From the NCBI GenBank assembly GCA_015257665.1, contig JABZJS010000003.1, positions 29,935-93,934 of the forward strand: 64,000 bases of DNA, given 5' to 3'. Origin of the DNA: Nanosynbacter sp. Lineage in GTDB: Bacteria; Patescibacteriota; Saccharimonadia; Saccharimonadales; Saccharimonadaceae. The position numbers and the translations under genes were made by a program. Shown one piece after another: positions 18,293-27,606 of the stretch (position 1 is the stretch's first letter; every line of letters starts with the position of its first letter). Below the pieces are notes generated by a model. The model did no database searches and had not been told where the DNA came from. It was given only the letters and a program-made list of their open reading frames with translations.

Positions 18293-18800
18293 AGTTTTTT
18301 ATACTCCGCACTATGATTTTGGTTAACGGCATTGGCTCCTTTCTGCCGATTCCTCCCTGCTGCGTGCTTTGTGGCGCGTGGCAGCGTGGTAGTAAGTAAT
18401 CGTATCATTTGCATTATAGCATAAAAGCAGCGCCTGCAAAGCTATTTTTGGCCTTATTTTCGCATTATTTTCCCCATATGTACCCCTGTCGTACCAGTGG
18501 TAGCTATCTGGACGATAATTATATATTTTTCGCAAGCATTTTTAGCCTTGATTGCGTATTTCTCCCTCCTCACTGGCAAATACTCTGTCCACCTCTATCG
18601 CTACATATAAGCAGGAGCAAAGATATATGCCGAGTCCTCGTATGAGGAGATTAATGACCTAACTCTTTTTTGCGACACTGGAGAAGAAAACAGTACGCAA
18701 AGGCGCAACACGATGCCTTTATGAGTTCTACCCCACCCCACACGCCTCCTAAGCACTTATATAGCTATACCAAAGCCAGATGAGTGAGGTGCAACCGTTC
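18293..18800. other. Gene-free stretch of about 500 bp
   Basis: Spacer between the unknown gene and the rpsG 3' hairpins. A small TCCTC-GTAT-GAGGA hairpin lies near 18634-18647. No gene is recognised. Confidence 0.5.
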
Positions 18801-18808
18801 TCCAGCCG

Positions 18809-18863
18809 CTTGCTATGCAGCCATATAGCAAGATCGCCCAAGGCATCTACCTCGGACGATCTT
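18809..18863 (-). promoter_or_regulatory. Overlapping hairpins downstream of rpsG
   Basis: Arms 18809-18816/18825-18832 (CTTGCTAT/ATAGCAAG) and 18830-18836/18857-18863 (AAGATCG/CGATCTT) share three bases, so the two stems compete at their junction. They lie 20-75 bp after the rpsG stop. There is no long T run, so they are not a textbook terminator; mRNA-end protection or attenuation is possible. Confidence 0.45.
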
Positions 18864-18882
18864 GTATGTTGCGCTGCAGAAC

Positions 18883-19362
18883 TTAGCCGCGAGCAAAGTG
18901 GGCAAAGGCACGGTTGGCCTCGGCCATCTTGTGGGTGTCTTCCTTTTTCTTGAAGGCGACACCAGTTTGGTTGCACGCATCAACGATCTCTGTTGCTAGG
19001 CGCTTGCTGTACGGCATACCACTCTTCGATCGGGCAGCCTGCACTAGCCACATAAAAGCAAAGTGCTGCTGACGATGACCCTGGATAGGGAATGGAATCT
19101 GGTAGTTCGCACCACCAACGCGGCGACTCTTTACCTCAAAGCTAGGACTGATGTTCTTGATGCAAGTCTCAAACACTTCCAGTGGGTCCTCACTCTTGAG
19201 GCTTCGTGCAGCTTGTTCGAGCGCACTATAGACGGCCCGCTCAGCAACCTGCTTTTTGCCGTCTAGCATCGATTTGTTAATCAAGCGCTGCACCAGCACC
19301 GACTGGTACTTGCGGTCTGGCTTGATGGTGCGCTGGAGTTTTTTCGTGACTTTACGAGGCAT
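18883..19362 (-). CDS. rpsG: 30S ribosomal protein S7
   Basis: S7 nucleates assembly of the 30S head. The 159-residue product has the conserved LVQRLINKSMLDGKK segment, the GGANYQIPFP beta-hairpin and the C-terminal EANRAFAHFARG. It starts two bases after rpsL, with GGAGGG inside the rpsL end. fusA and tuf, usual followers in the str operon, are absent here. Confidence 0.97.
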   Translation of the reverse strand: MPRKVTKKLQRTIKPDRKYQSVLVQRLINKSMLDGKKQVAERAVYSALEQAARSLKSEDPLEVFETCIKNISPSFEVKSRRVGGANYQIPFPIQGHRQQHFAFMWLVQAARSKSGMPYSKRLATEIVDACNQTGVAFKKKEDTHKMAEANRAFAHFARG

Positions 19363-19364
19363 GG

Positions 19365-19778
19365 TTAGTTACCCTCCTTCTTGGCGCCGTACTTGCTGCG
19401 GCCTTGCTTACGCTTCGATACCCCTTGTAGGTCGAGCGCGCCACGGACGATGTGGTAGCGCACACCCGGGAGATCCGGCACACGGCCACCACGGACGAGC
19501 ACCACAGCGTGCTCCTGTAGGTTGTGACCTTCGCCGCCAATGTATGCCCAGACTTCGTGGCCGTTGGTGAGGCGCACACGAGCCACTTTACGCATCGCGG
19601 AGTTTGGCTTCTTGGGGGTTTTGGTTGTTACCTTGACGCAGACACCACGCTTGAGTGGCGCATTTTGGTCGTAGTAGCGCACCTTGAGTGCATTGTGGAT
19701 GCGCCCCAGCGCTGGCGACTTCGACTTCCGAGCCGCCGTCTTGCGTGGCTTGCGCACCAATTGGTTAATGGTTGGCAT
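19365..19778 (-). CDS. rpsL: 30S ribosomal protein S12
   Basis: S12 sits at the decoding centre. The 137-residue product starts MPTINQLVRKPRK and contains the TTKTPKKPNSAMRKVARV loop and GGEGHNLQEH motifs around the streptomycin-related positions, both of normal sequence. The ATG at 19778 follows AAGGAG; the longer frame upstream is leader sequence. Confidence 0.97.
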   Translation of the reverse strand: MPTINQLVRKPRKTAARKSKSPALGRIHNALKVRYYDQNAPLKRGVCVKVTTKTPKKPNSAMRKVARVRLTNGHEVWAYIGGEGHNLQEHAVVLVRGGRVPDLPGVRYHIVRGALDLQGVSKRKQGRSKYGAKKEGN

Positions 19779-19996
19779 GCAATTCTCCTTATTACTTATA
19801 GTTCGTAACTCTGCTGCCTTCCCCACTCGTTCGATCAGTAGTGCGGTAGCATAGAGTACCTACTAGGCTATTACCCAGCATATTTACGTGTACGATTGGG
19901 AGCAGCACCTCCGCCTCGTGTCTATACCTTCTCTGCCAGGCAGTGCGCTCACACCAGCGCCCTACCCCGAAAAGAGGAAACTCGTGTGGTATTATA
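19779..19996 (-). promoter_or_regulatory. Promoter and about 205-nt leader of rpsL-rpsG
   Basis: A minus-strand TATAAT at 19991-19996 puts the transcript start near 19984, leaving an unusually long untranslated leader. It can form GCGC-loop-GCGC and other short stems. Autoregulation by S7 or S12 is a reasonable guess for an r-protein leader, but no known motif was matched. Confidence 0.5.
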
Positions 19997-20073
19997 GCAT
20001 GGATCATTCTATTGAATCAATTGCGCGTGATAATAATATTAAATGTTAATGTACCATGATGTACAATTAACTC

Positions 20074-20103
20074 AAAAAGCGTCTCTTATGGGCGCTTTTT
20101 GCG
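20074..20103 (+). terminator. Orphan terminator-like hairpin
   Basis: Arms AAAAAGCG (20074-20081) and CGCTTTTT (20093-20100) lie between the divergent rpsL and MFS genes, where no gene ends. A TGTAC-N6-GTACA palindrome lies just upstream (20050-20065). It could end a short unannotated RNA. Confidence 0.5.
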
Positions 20104-20249
20104 TATCTTAGAGTCTGATCAATCTAAATCTATCTCTGCATATCGTTCTTGTTATAGGCACGATGTAGCATATGCTATGACCATAACCACAATATCTCTT
20201 AGCTCTTCCTGCTTCCATCCATTACTACAGCAGTAATCAGCGAATGTGT

Positions 20250-20262
20250 TACACTCATTATT
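20250..20262 (+). promoter_or_regulatory. Leaderless promoter of the MFS gene
   Basis: TACACT (20250-20255) is seven bases before the ATG at 20263, with no Shine-Dalgarno. Confidence 0.5.
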
Positions 20263-21435
20263 ATGAAACAAACTATTGAAAAGGTAGGCTTGCTCAGCCT
20301 GTCGCTTATACTTACGTCGTCTGGTGCCATTGCCCCAGCTATCCCCGCAATGAAGGCATTTTATCACCAATTTTCGAGTACACAGGTTGAGCTAATCTTG
20401 TCTATTCCGTCGCTGTTTGTCGTCGTGACGCTGCTGGCTAATCATGCAATTCGCCGCGTACTGTCTGAGCGACACATCATTATTATCAGCCTCATTCTCA
20501 TTCCGCTGGCTGGCGTAGTGCCGTTTTTTGTTCAGGAGTATTGGTTAGTGCTGGCTTCGCGCGCAGCCTTCGGTATTGGGACGGGGCTCATCAACGCAGT
20601 TGCCATTACCATCCTCAGCGATTATTACACTGGCCGAGAGCGTGCACAAGTATTGGGCTGGCGCGTCTCTGCCGAAATCATTGGCTGTGCATTGCTCACT
20701 CTACTGGCTGGGCAGTTGATCAAAATTAGCTGGATGCACGCTTTCTTGATTTATACAGCTGGGCTCGTCATCCTTGCTATCTTCCTCACCTGCGCCCCGC
20801 GACGACAACCGCGTATGCCTACCGAGCCCATCAAAACAGAGGGTGCTTCGCCAGCCGCTCATTCGCTGAGCCGCCAGCAGCTTAGCACAGTCATTGGATT
20901 AACGCTGTGCGGGGTATGGTTTGTTTGTATTGATGTATCACTGGCGCTGCGCCTGCCCGAGATCACTATTGCAGCGGGTTTTGGCTCGGCCACAGACGCA
21001 AGCATCATCCTCAGCCTCAAGCAAATCATGGGGATTATCGCTGGTGCAGTATTTGTCTATGCCGTGAGTCGGTACAAGCAACGGCTCTTGGCATTGTCTG
21101 CTCTGCTCATTGGTATCGTTTTGCTTGGCTTGTCGCTATCGCCAACGATCTGGCTGCTTGGCCTTTCGTCCTTTGGGGTTGGCTTCGTCTATAGCATCAT
21201 TCTCTCAACAATATTCCACCAATTGTCAGACGAAGTCTCCACACAATCGCGCAGCACAGCCACAGCAATTGTCCTCGTTGGATGCAATCTCGGTGGTGGC
21301 AGTGCACCGTATGCTTTGCAGCTGTTTTCGTGGTTGGGCGCTCGAGGGCTGGCAGTCTTCGCTTGGTTTGGAGTGTTGTCTATGTTGATTGGTGCAAGTC
21401 TCTGGCTCTCTCACCGCTACACACGTAGCCGATAA
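20263..21435 (+). CDS. MFS transporter
   Basis: Major facilitator superfamily permease in the inner membrane; substrate unknown. The 390-residue product shows about twelve hydrophobic segments in two halves separated by a polar loop (about 180-205). The first half has the typical early motif APAIPAMKAFYHQFS and a SRAAFGIGTGLINA helix as in drug and sugar exporters. It is monocistronic on the plus strand. Efflux is more likely than uptake from the general pattern, but this is inference. Confidence 0.9.
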   Translation: MKQTIEKVGLLSLSLILTSSGAIAPAIPAMKAFYHQFSSTQVELILSIPSLFVVVTLLANHAIRRVLSERHIIIISLILIPLAGVVPFFVQEYWLVLASRAAFGIGTGLINAVAITILSDYYTGRERAQVLGWRVSAEIIGCALLTLLAGQLIKISWMHAFLIYTAGLVILAIFLTCAPRRQPRMPTEPIKTEGASPAAHSLSRQQLSTVIGLTLCGVWFVCIDVSLALRLPEITIAAGFGSATDASIILSLKQIMGIIAGAVFVYAVSRYKQRLLALSALLIGIVLLGLSLSPTIWLLGLSSFGVGFVYSIILSTIFHQLSDEVSTQSRSTATAIVLVGCNLGGGSAPYALQLFSWLGARGLAVFAWFGVLSMLIGASLWLSHRYTRSR

Positions 21436-21616
21436 TCTTTGAACCCTAGAGCCCACTTTTCAATAGCAAACTCCTCTATAATATATTCTTTCACTCTAAT
21501 CCCAAATAATGGATATCGTCAAAATATATTCACAATCATCGCGATGTGGAGAAAACGCAAGGCGCGATATCATACCACACGTTGGATAGATAATCCCTGT
21601 CGTCCCCACCCCATGC

Positions 21617-21628
21617 TATACTAATCTC
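21617..21628 (+). promoter_or_regulatory. Leaderless promoter of pheA
   Basis: TATACT (21617-21622) in the context TGCTATACTA, six bases before the ATG at 21629. Confidence 0.65.
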
Positions 21629-22435
21629 ATGCATATTGCCATCCAAGGTCAAGCAGGGTCGTTTCATGAGCAGGCAGCGCAGCAGTGGTTTGGGTCACAG
21701 GTCGATACCGTACCATGCACAACGTTTCGCGATGTTTTCCATACGCATGCGACTGGTCAAGCCGAAGGTATCGTTGTGGCGGTGGAAAACACACTCTACG
21801 GAACAATCAACGAGCCATACCACTACCTCGAGGCATGCCCGCTACCCATCATTGGTGAGGTACGCCTTGCCATTGAGCAGATGCTCATTACGCTACCTGG
21901 CGCTCGCCTAGCTGATATTACCGAGGTGTATTCGCATCCCGTCGCACTTGCGCAGTGCCAGCGCTTTCTTACTACCGAGCTGTCGCATGCGGTGCAGAAT
22001 GAATTTTTCGACACAGCGGGAGCGGTTGCCTATATCAAAGCAGCCGGCGACCCGCACAAAGCCGCCATCGCTGGCCAGGCTGCTGCTACCCTCCATCACC
22101 TACCCATCCTGCGCCGTAGCATCCAAGATAGCCACGACAACATCACCCGCTTCATCGTCCTTGCGCCAGGCCACGCACCAGCCCGTGCCAACCGCGCCAC
22201 GCTCGTCATCACGACCAATCACCAGCCTGGTGCACTGCTCGAGGTATTGCACGTCTTCGCCGCGGCAGGTATCAATATCAGCAGCTTGCAGTCTCAGCCC
22301 ATCGTCGGCCAGCCGTGGCAATACAAATTCTTCCTCGTTGTCGACAGCGCTGGTGCTCCACTCCGGCACGCCCTGCGCACCATCGAGCAAAGCGACCACA
22401 CTGTACGGCTGCTGGGTGAGTATTGTGCGGGGTAA
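21629..22435 (+). CDS. pheA: Prephenate dehydratase (with ACT domain)
   Basis: Converts prephenate to phenylpyruvate in phenylalanine synthesis. The 268-residue product has the N-terminal substrate-binding domain (IQGQAGSFHEQAA; VAVENTLYGTI), the catalytic NITRF motif near 170 and a C-terminal ACT domain (from about 185) with PGALLEVLHVFAAAGINIS. The ACT position that normally reads ESRP reads QSQP, so canonical phenylalanine feedback binding is doubtful. No other aromatic-pathway gene is in the window; most small CPR genomes lack the pathway. Confidence 0.93.
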   Translation: MHIAIQGQAGSFHEQAAQQWFGSQVDTVPCTTFRDVFHTHATGQAEGIVVAVENTLYGTINEPYHYLEACPLPIIGEVRLAIEQMLITLPGARLADITEVYSHPVALAQCQRFLTTELSHAVQNEFFDTAGAVAYIKAAGDPHKAAIAGQAAATLHHLPILRRSIQDSHDNITRFIVLAPGHAPARANRATLVITTNHQPGALLEVLHVFAAAGINISSLQSQPIVGQPWQYKFFLVVDSAGAPLRHALRTIEQSDHTVRLLGEYCAG

Positions 22436-22492
22436 TATATCAACGTGCTTACCTCCAGCACACAAGAGTATGTTTAGATTGAGCCACGAGAG

Positions 22493-24316
22493 CTATTCAA
22501 TATCATCTTGAAGAGCCGAAATATATTCTTCAACTGTTGACCGGTCAAGGCCTCCGGCGGCAAGCTGATCAACTCGACCACTGTACTTGAGCCACCAAGC
22601 AGGAAAAGTAGCGAGCAAACAGCGTGTCATTTGGTGGTTATCGTTGTTGATGTGCGCCAATGTACTCAGGTTATCGAGAAAGATATCTCTCTCCATATAT
22701 TCAAGGTCAGATTGCACGACGTCGTGCATAATGCGCTGCCGTGTTGCATCATCACATGGTAGCTCACCTACTGTATTAGTCATATACTGGAGCCAATTGT
22801 CAAAGTCTCGTTGGTCCAGGATTCGCTCTGGAGCCTTCGGCTCGCTGTGGTAACCAATCGGGTCATTGCGTATCACTTTCAAGACGCCATTCGTATACTC
22901 AGCATCAGCCCCTGCTGCAATGAGCCGATCTGCTATAGCGTTGCCATCATCAACCACTCGATAAGGATATGGATACTGACAAACAAATCGACGATCCAAT
23001 ATCGTTATAACCTCTACACCTTGCTGATACAAATGCCTGGCACGCATGGCAGTCTTAATATTATCAAGGTATTTATCATACTCCATTGTTTTGATAAGAT
23101 CATCGCGGCTTTCATCACTCAGTCGGTCAATTCTATCAACGAAATAATTTTTACTCATATTCCATACACGACCTTCGTCACCCTCAACCACCGTCCAGTA
23201 CAACTCATCATAACCAATCATCTCTGCAATTCGGTCAAAGTCTGCCACATAATCGCGCCCCTCTAGCAGCTGACTAGCTCGCGGATCAACATCCAAGCCA
23301 AAGCCTTCAATTCTCTCATTCAGCCACAAGAATTCTAGGTCTTCTGTTGTCAGCTCTTCACCTGCGTACACCCGTCGCTCCATGTCTGTGAGGCGTCTCG
23401 TGTTTTCCACCGTTTTGTCGTATGCATCATCCTCCCGCGATTCATTGGTATATTCCCCACCATCATTGGTGTAGTTGGGGCTATGTTGGCTAGCAATTCG
23501 CTCGTACTTCGTCCACGAGCCGGTCGTTGCTTGGTATACCTCTTGCTTCGTCTCATTATAAGCGCTATCGGCAAGAGCCGCAGCATAGAGCGCAGCAAAG
23601 TCCCCCCTGCCTAGCAGCAGTGCCAGCTGGTCGTCCACTTCACGCTCGCCACGAATCACCCCTTGGTCAATGGCATCATACACCTGCGCCAGCGCCTCAG
23701 CATTGAGCTCCGGCCAGGATGCAGTAGTCGAGCCAGTACGCTTCTTAAATTCTCCCTTAGCTTTGTCGTACTCGCCCATCGTCTTGAGCGATTCCCATAC
23801 ATATACCTTAAACCAGTCTGGATATACATGCTCATTCTCATCGCTGCGTAGATATGTTGACCACTGCGTGAGGCTGTCAGCTTGGTCAGCTTGAACGGTA
23901 TCCACCAGGCGCTGCTTTTCTTCGAGACCTAGCACTACCTCGCCTTGGCCACGCTTGCGAGTAATCCGCTCTTGCAGGGCAAAATACGCTTCTGGCACAG
24001 CTTGCTTTTTGATAAGTAAGTCAGCAATCTCCTCTTGCACGAACCTAGCGTCTGGGTGTGTAATACCGCAGTAACCACTCTCCAGCGCCTCAGCTACCTT
24101 AGCTTCGTGATTACCCAGTGCGCGGTGGGTTGGCTGGTGAACGTTGTGGCTATGCTCATTGTGCGTGCCATCACTACGATGAGCCGATTGTTCATGTGTG
24201 ATTATTCTCGCGATGCGCAGCGCTCCATCGCCAAGATTGTGATGGAACATACCAAGGAGTTTCTCTCCAGCTGGTGATGATGCAATAAATTGTTCTGGTG
24301 ATTTTGGCTTTGGCAT
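22493..24316 (-). CDS. Unknown 607-residue soluble protein
   Basis: I do not recognise the family. It is hydrophilic and largely helical, rich in Glu, Asp, Arg and Tyr, with no membrane segment or signal. A His-rich patch lies near 50-70. The middle (about 330-450) has acidic helices, and residues about 425-445 include RRFVCQYPYPYRVV. The ATG follows GGGGGAT and a TATAAT upstream. It is monocistronic, convergent with pheA. No catalytic motif is evident. Confidence 0.8.
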   Translation of the reverse strand: MPKPKSPEQFIASSPAGEKLLGMFHHNLGDGALRIARIITHEQSAHRSDGTHNEHSHNVHQPTHRALGNHEAKVAEALESGYCGITHPDARFVQEEIADLLIKKQAVPEAYFALQERITRKRGQGEVVLGLEEKQRLVDTVQADQADSLTQWSTYLRSDENEHVYPDWFKVYVWESLKTMGEYDKAKGEFKKRTGSTTASWPELNAEALAQVYDAIDQGVIRGEREVDDQLALLLGRGDFAALYAAALADSAYNETKQEVYQATTGSWTKYERIASQHSPNYTNDGGEYTNESREDDAYDKTVENTRRLTDMERRVYAGEELTTEDLEFLWLNERIEGFGLDVDPRASQLLEGRDYVADFDRIAEMIGYDELYWTVVEGDEGRVWNMSKNYFVDRIDRLSDESRDDLIKTMEYDKYLDNIKTAMRARHLYQQGVEVITILDRRFVCQYPYPYRVVDDGNAIADRLIAAGADAEYTNGVLKVIRNDPIGYHSEPKAPERILDQRDFDNWLQYMTNTVGELPCDDATRQRIMHDVVQSDLEYMERDIFLDNLSTLAHINNDNHQMTRCLLATFPAWWLKYSGRVDQLAAGGLDRSTVEEYISALQDDIE

Positions 24317-24459
24317 AGATTATCCCCCGCGTATTACTGCAATAATTATGATTATACCATCGCCTATGATGGGAGTAAAATTCAGCTAAGACTCTTTGTT
24401 CTCACTCTTTAAGATTCACTAAGATTCACTGTAAATCTGCATGCACACTGCCCGCCGCT

Positions 24460-26796
24460 CTATCCCAGTTCATCCATGCTGCCGATCAGCACATCGCGCG
24501 GGCGTGAGCCGTCGGCTGGGCCAATGATGCCTTGCTCTTCCATCTCTTCCATAATGCGGGCAGCCCGAGCATAACCCACGCGGAGCTTACGCTGGAGGAG
24601 CGAGGTTGAGGCTTTGCGAGTCTCTACTACCACTCGCACGGCATCGCGGAACATATCGTCATTGCCTTCGCCGTTGCCATCCATATCCATCACTACGCCA
24701 CCTTTGCCATTGAGCTGGACAGGCTGGCTCACGATCTCGTCGTTATACTGCGGTGCCGACTGCATGCGCAGGTGGTCGGTCACCTTCGCAACTTCTTCGT
24801 CCATCACCCAAGCACCTTGGATACGCTTGGGCTTGGGCATGCTAGCGGTTTTCATCAGCATATCACCCTGACCAAGGAGCTTCTCGGCACCGATTTGGTC
24901 GAGAATGGTGCGGCTATCTACCTGACTGGCCACCGTAAAGGCGATGCGGGCTGGCACGTTGGCCTTGATGAGGCCAGTGATCACATCCACGCTGGGCCGC
25001 TGCGTCGCCAGCACCAGGTGAATACCAACTGCTCGAGCCTTCTGGGCCAAGCGGACGATCAGCGCCTCCACATCGCGCGCTGCTACCATCATCAGGTCGG
25101 CTAGCTCATCTACCACAATGACGACATACGGCATACGGCCTTCGTCTACCTTTTGCATGTGGCCTTGCTCATCGGCCACGGCGATCTGCTTACCGCGGGT
25201 TTTGATCTTTTCGTTATACGTCTTGATGTCGCGCACCTTCTCCTCAGCCAGCAGACTATAGCGCCGCTCCATTTCATTGACCGCCCACTTGAGGGCACTA
25301 ATGGTTTTCTCTGGCTCAACAATAACAGGGGTAAGGAGGTGTGGAATATCGGCATACGGTGCCATCTCCACCTGCTTGGGATCGACGAGGATGAGCTTCA
25401 TTTCGCTGGGACTGTTGCGGTAGAGCAAGCTAGTAAGGAGCGTGTTGATCATCACCGACTTACCCGAGCCCGTCTGCCCCGCCACCAAGAGGTGTGGCAT
25501 TTTGTTGAGCTCACCGACGAAGGGCCGGCCCGAGATATCCTTACCAATAGCAAACGCCAGCGGCTCCTTGGCGTGCTGCCACTCGGGGCTATCTAACACT
25601 CCGCGCAGGCGCACATCGGCCGCCTTGCGGTTTGGCACCTCGATACCCACGGCCTTCTTGCCTGGGATAGGTGCCTCAATGCGAAGGCTGGATGCCGCGA
25701 GATTGAGCGCGATATTCGTCTCCAGCGCAGTGATGCGGTTGAGCTTGACGCCGACGGGTGGCTTGAGGGTGTATTGCGTTACCTTCGGGCCAATGTTTGC
25801 CCCCTCCATCTCGACATTAATGTTAAATTCGTGCAGTGTGTCTTGAATGATATGGGCATTTTGCTCAATATCGCCGGCATCAGCCGGGCTCTGACGCTTT
25901 TCCAGCAGCTCCAGGCTGGGCGGCTGCCAGTTGGGGTCATTGACGGCAAGCATAGCAGACCGGTCTTCGGCTGCTTTGTCCACAGAGGTAGACGGTGTGC
26001 TGTCGCGCAAGGTTGCCCGTGGCTTTTTGTCTGGCTTTGGCTCAGCCGGGCCATCGCCTGAGAGGGTTGGAACGCCCGCGTTGAGCTTGAAGTCACTCAT
26101 AGCAGCAGGCTTATCTTGGGCCTTCTCGTCCTTACTACGCTTGGCTTTTTTGCTGGTGTCTGGTGCTTGGCTATCAGCGGCGCGGCGGGCCACTGCCACA
26201 TTGGCGGCATCGTCTGCCTCAGCCTCACTGCGCACCATGTTTTGCAGGCCACGCCACAGCGCCATGGGTGAGATACGCAAAACGAAGAGTAGCGTCAAGC
26301 CAATCAACAATACATACACAAAAACCCCTACTGGCCGGTCGACCAGCGCCAGCATAGCACGATTGAGTAAGTCACCCATGATACCACCCGTCGCAGCCGA
26401 ACCGCGTCGCAGCAGACCAAATAGCCCCGCAAACCACAGCACCATCAGCACTGCTGCAAGCTTCAGCGCCACTGGCAAGCGGTTGTTCTCTGCCCGAAAG
26501 ATCGCCACCGCCACATACACCGCTACTACTGGGACGACATACACTGCATAGCCAATAATATGCAGCATCGTCGCATCAAGCCACTTGAGAATTGGCCCAC
26601 CCGAGCCAAACCACGACACCACCAGTAGCACCGAAAACGCCAGCAACAGCACCGCCGATACCTGCGCCCAAAACCCCGCTGGCAACGTATGCTGCGGCGC
26701 GGCTTGCTTGGCCTTGCTCTTGTTTGGGCTGCGCCGACGAGTAGCGCTTGAGCGAGTAGACGAACGAGTGCGAGTGGTTTTTCTTTTTGTAGCCAT
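24460..26796 (-). CDS. ftsK: DNA translocase FtsK/SpoIIIE
   Basis: Septum-anchored motor that pumps chromosome ends during division. The 778-residue product has a basic N-terminus, about four membrane segments (40-185), a charged linker (about 190-290) and the motor core. Walker A GQTGSGKS is near 440 and VVIVDELADLMM is near 565, with VGIHLVLATQRPSVDVITG after it. The C-terminal gamma winged helix (about 700-778: TSLLQRKLRVGYARAARIM) reads orienting sequences in other FtsK. The ribosome site is AAAGGAT. Complete and of normal length. Confidence 0.97.
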   Translation of the reverse strand: MATKRKTTRTRSSTRSSATRRRSPNKSKAKQAAPQHTLPAGFWAQVSAVLLLAFSVLLVVSWFGSGGPILKWLDATMLHIIGYAVYVVPVVAVYVAVAIFRAENNRLPVALKLAAVLMVLWFAGLFGLLRRGSAATGGIMGDLLNRAMLALVDRPVGVFVYVLLIGLTLLFVLRISPMALWRGLQNMVRSEAEADDAANVAVARRAADSQAPDTSKKAKRSKDEKAQDKPAAMSDFKLNAGVPTLSGDGPAEPKPDKKPRATLRDSTPSTSVDKAAEDRSAMLAVNDPNWQPPSLELLEKRQSPADAGDIEQNAHIIQDTLHEFNINVEMEGANIGPKVTQYTLKPPVGVKLNRITALETNIALNLAASSLRIEAPIPGKKAVGIEVPNRKAADVRLRGVLDSPEWQHAKEPLAFAIGKDISGRPFVGELNKMPHLLVAGQTGSGKSVMINTLLTSLLYRNSPSEMKLILVDPKQVEMAPYADIPHLLTPVIVEPEKTISALKWAVNEMERRYSLLAEEKVRDIKTYNEKIKTRGKQIAVADEQGHMQKVDEGRMPYVVIVVDELADLMMVAARDVEALIVRLAQKARAVGIHLVLATQRPSVDVITGLIKANVPARIAFTVASQVDSRTILDQIGAEKLLGQGDMLMKTASMPKPKRIQGAWVMDEEVAKVTDHLRMQSAPQYNDEIVSQPVQLNGKGGVVMDMDGNGEGNDDMFRDAVRVVVETRKASTSLLQRKLRVGYARAARIMEEMEEQGIIGPADGSRPRDVLIGSMDELG

Positions 26797-26886
26797 ATCC
26801 TTTTTATTGTACTCTGTTTATGCTTGGTTTGATAGCGTATATTGTAGCATAATTTACTACATTAGGCAATCGGTATAGGATTATGC

Positions 26887-26899
26887 CATACTGGGTAGT
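26887..26899 (+). promoter_or_regulatory. Leaderless promoter of the RmlC-like gene
   Basis: CATACT (26887-26892) is seven bases before the ATG at 26900, supporting 26900 and not 26937 or 26982 as the original start. Confidence 0.5.
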
Positions 26900-27509
26900 A
26901 TGACAATGCAACCATCTTACCCAATCATTACTCCATTTGAGGCTGTGCCCACGGCTATCGATGGGCTCTTATATCATTACCATGAAACAAGTGACTGATG
27001 AGCGTGGCACAGTGCGCGAACTATTCCGCCAATCGGCCATGGATAGCACACCACTGCCGCAGTTTGGCCCCTGGAAGCAGATCAATGCCACGCAAACAAA
27101 CCGTGGCTCCATCCGTGGCCTCCATGCCGAAGCAATGAACAAACTTGTCGCAGTAGTGGCAGGCGAAGCCTTTGGTGTCTATGTGGACGCACGGATCGAT
27201 TCACCCACCGTTGGCGCAGTTGTGACTGTCCCACTAACAAAAGGTGTGCAGGTGTTTGTTCCACAAGGAGTTTGCAACGGTTTTCAATCGACAAGCGAGC
27301 AACCCTCCCAGTACCTCTACTGCTTCGACGAAGAGTGGCAGCCTGGCATGCCCGGTATATCACTCACACCACTCGACCCAGAGCTTGACATCGACTGGCC
27401 CATCCCGATCGACACATCCACCTATGACCAAGTCTCCAAAAAAGACGGCAATGCGCCTACTTTGCGTTCTGTTATTGGTGATGATGCCATGGCGCAGCGC
27501 ACTCACTAG
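26900..27509 (+). CDS. RmlC-like dTDP-sugar epimerase family, frameshifted near the N-terminus
   Basis: RmlC-type cupins isomerise dTDP-keto-sugars for cell-surface polysaccharide. From 26900 the frame reads ITPFEAVPTAIDGLLYHYHE, the usual RmlC N-terminus, but meets TGA at 26996. The rest (DERGTVRELF onward, to 27509) is in the +1 frame, open from 26937 with an ATG at 26982. The main part has the cupin core, RGLHAEAMNKLV with the catalytic His, FVPQGVCNGF and the DPELDIDWPIP end. The residue matching the catalytic Tyr of RmlC is not obvious (YLYCFDEEW), so a sister epimerase or isomerase is possible. Either a real mutation, a recoding event at GAC-TGA, or a sequencing indel. Confidence 0.75.
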
Positions 27510-27547
27510 TGTTCGAGGCTTATTCACCGCCATGTGAATTATTGCTA

Positions 27548-27606
27548 TATAATACCCCTCTCGCCATTTTGTCCATTCTATGTCACAATAGAAGCAAGGA
27601 GGTCGT
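27548..27606 (+). promoter_or_regulatory. Promoter and ribosome site of the 53-residue ORF
   Basis: TATAAT at about 27548-27553 and a strong AAGGAGG at 27597-27603 before the ATG at 27607. Confidence 0.55.

Noticed and set aside
24410..24431. Tandem AAGATTCACT repeat before ftsK's 3' end
   Set aside because: Only two copies; no function suggested by the context.
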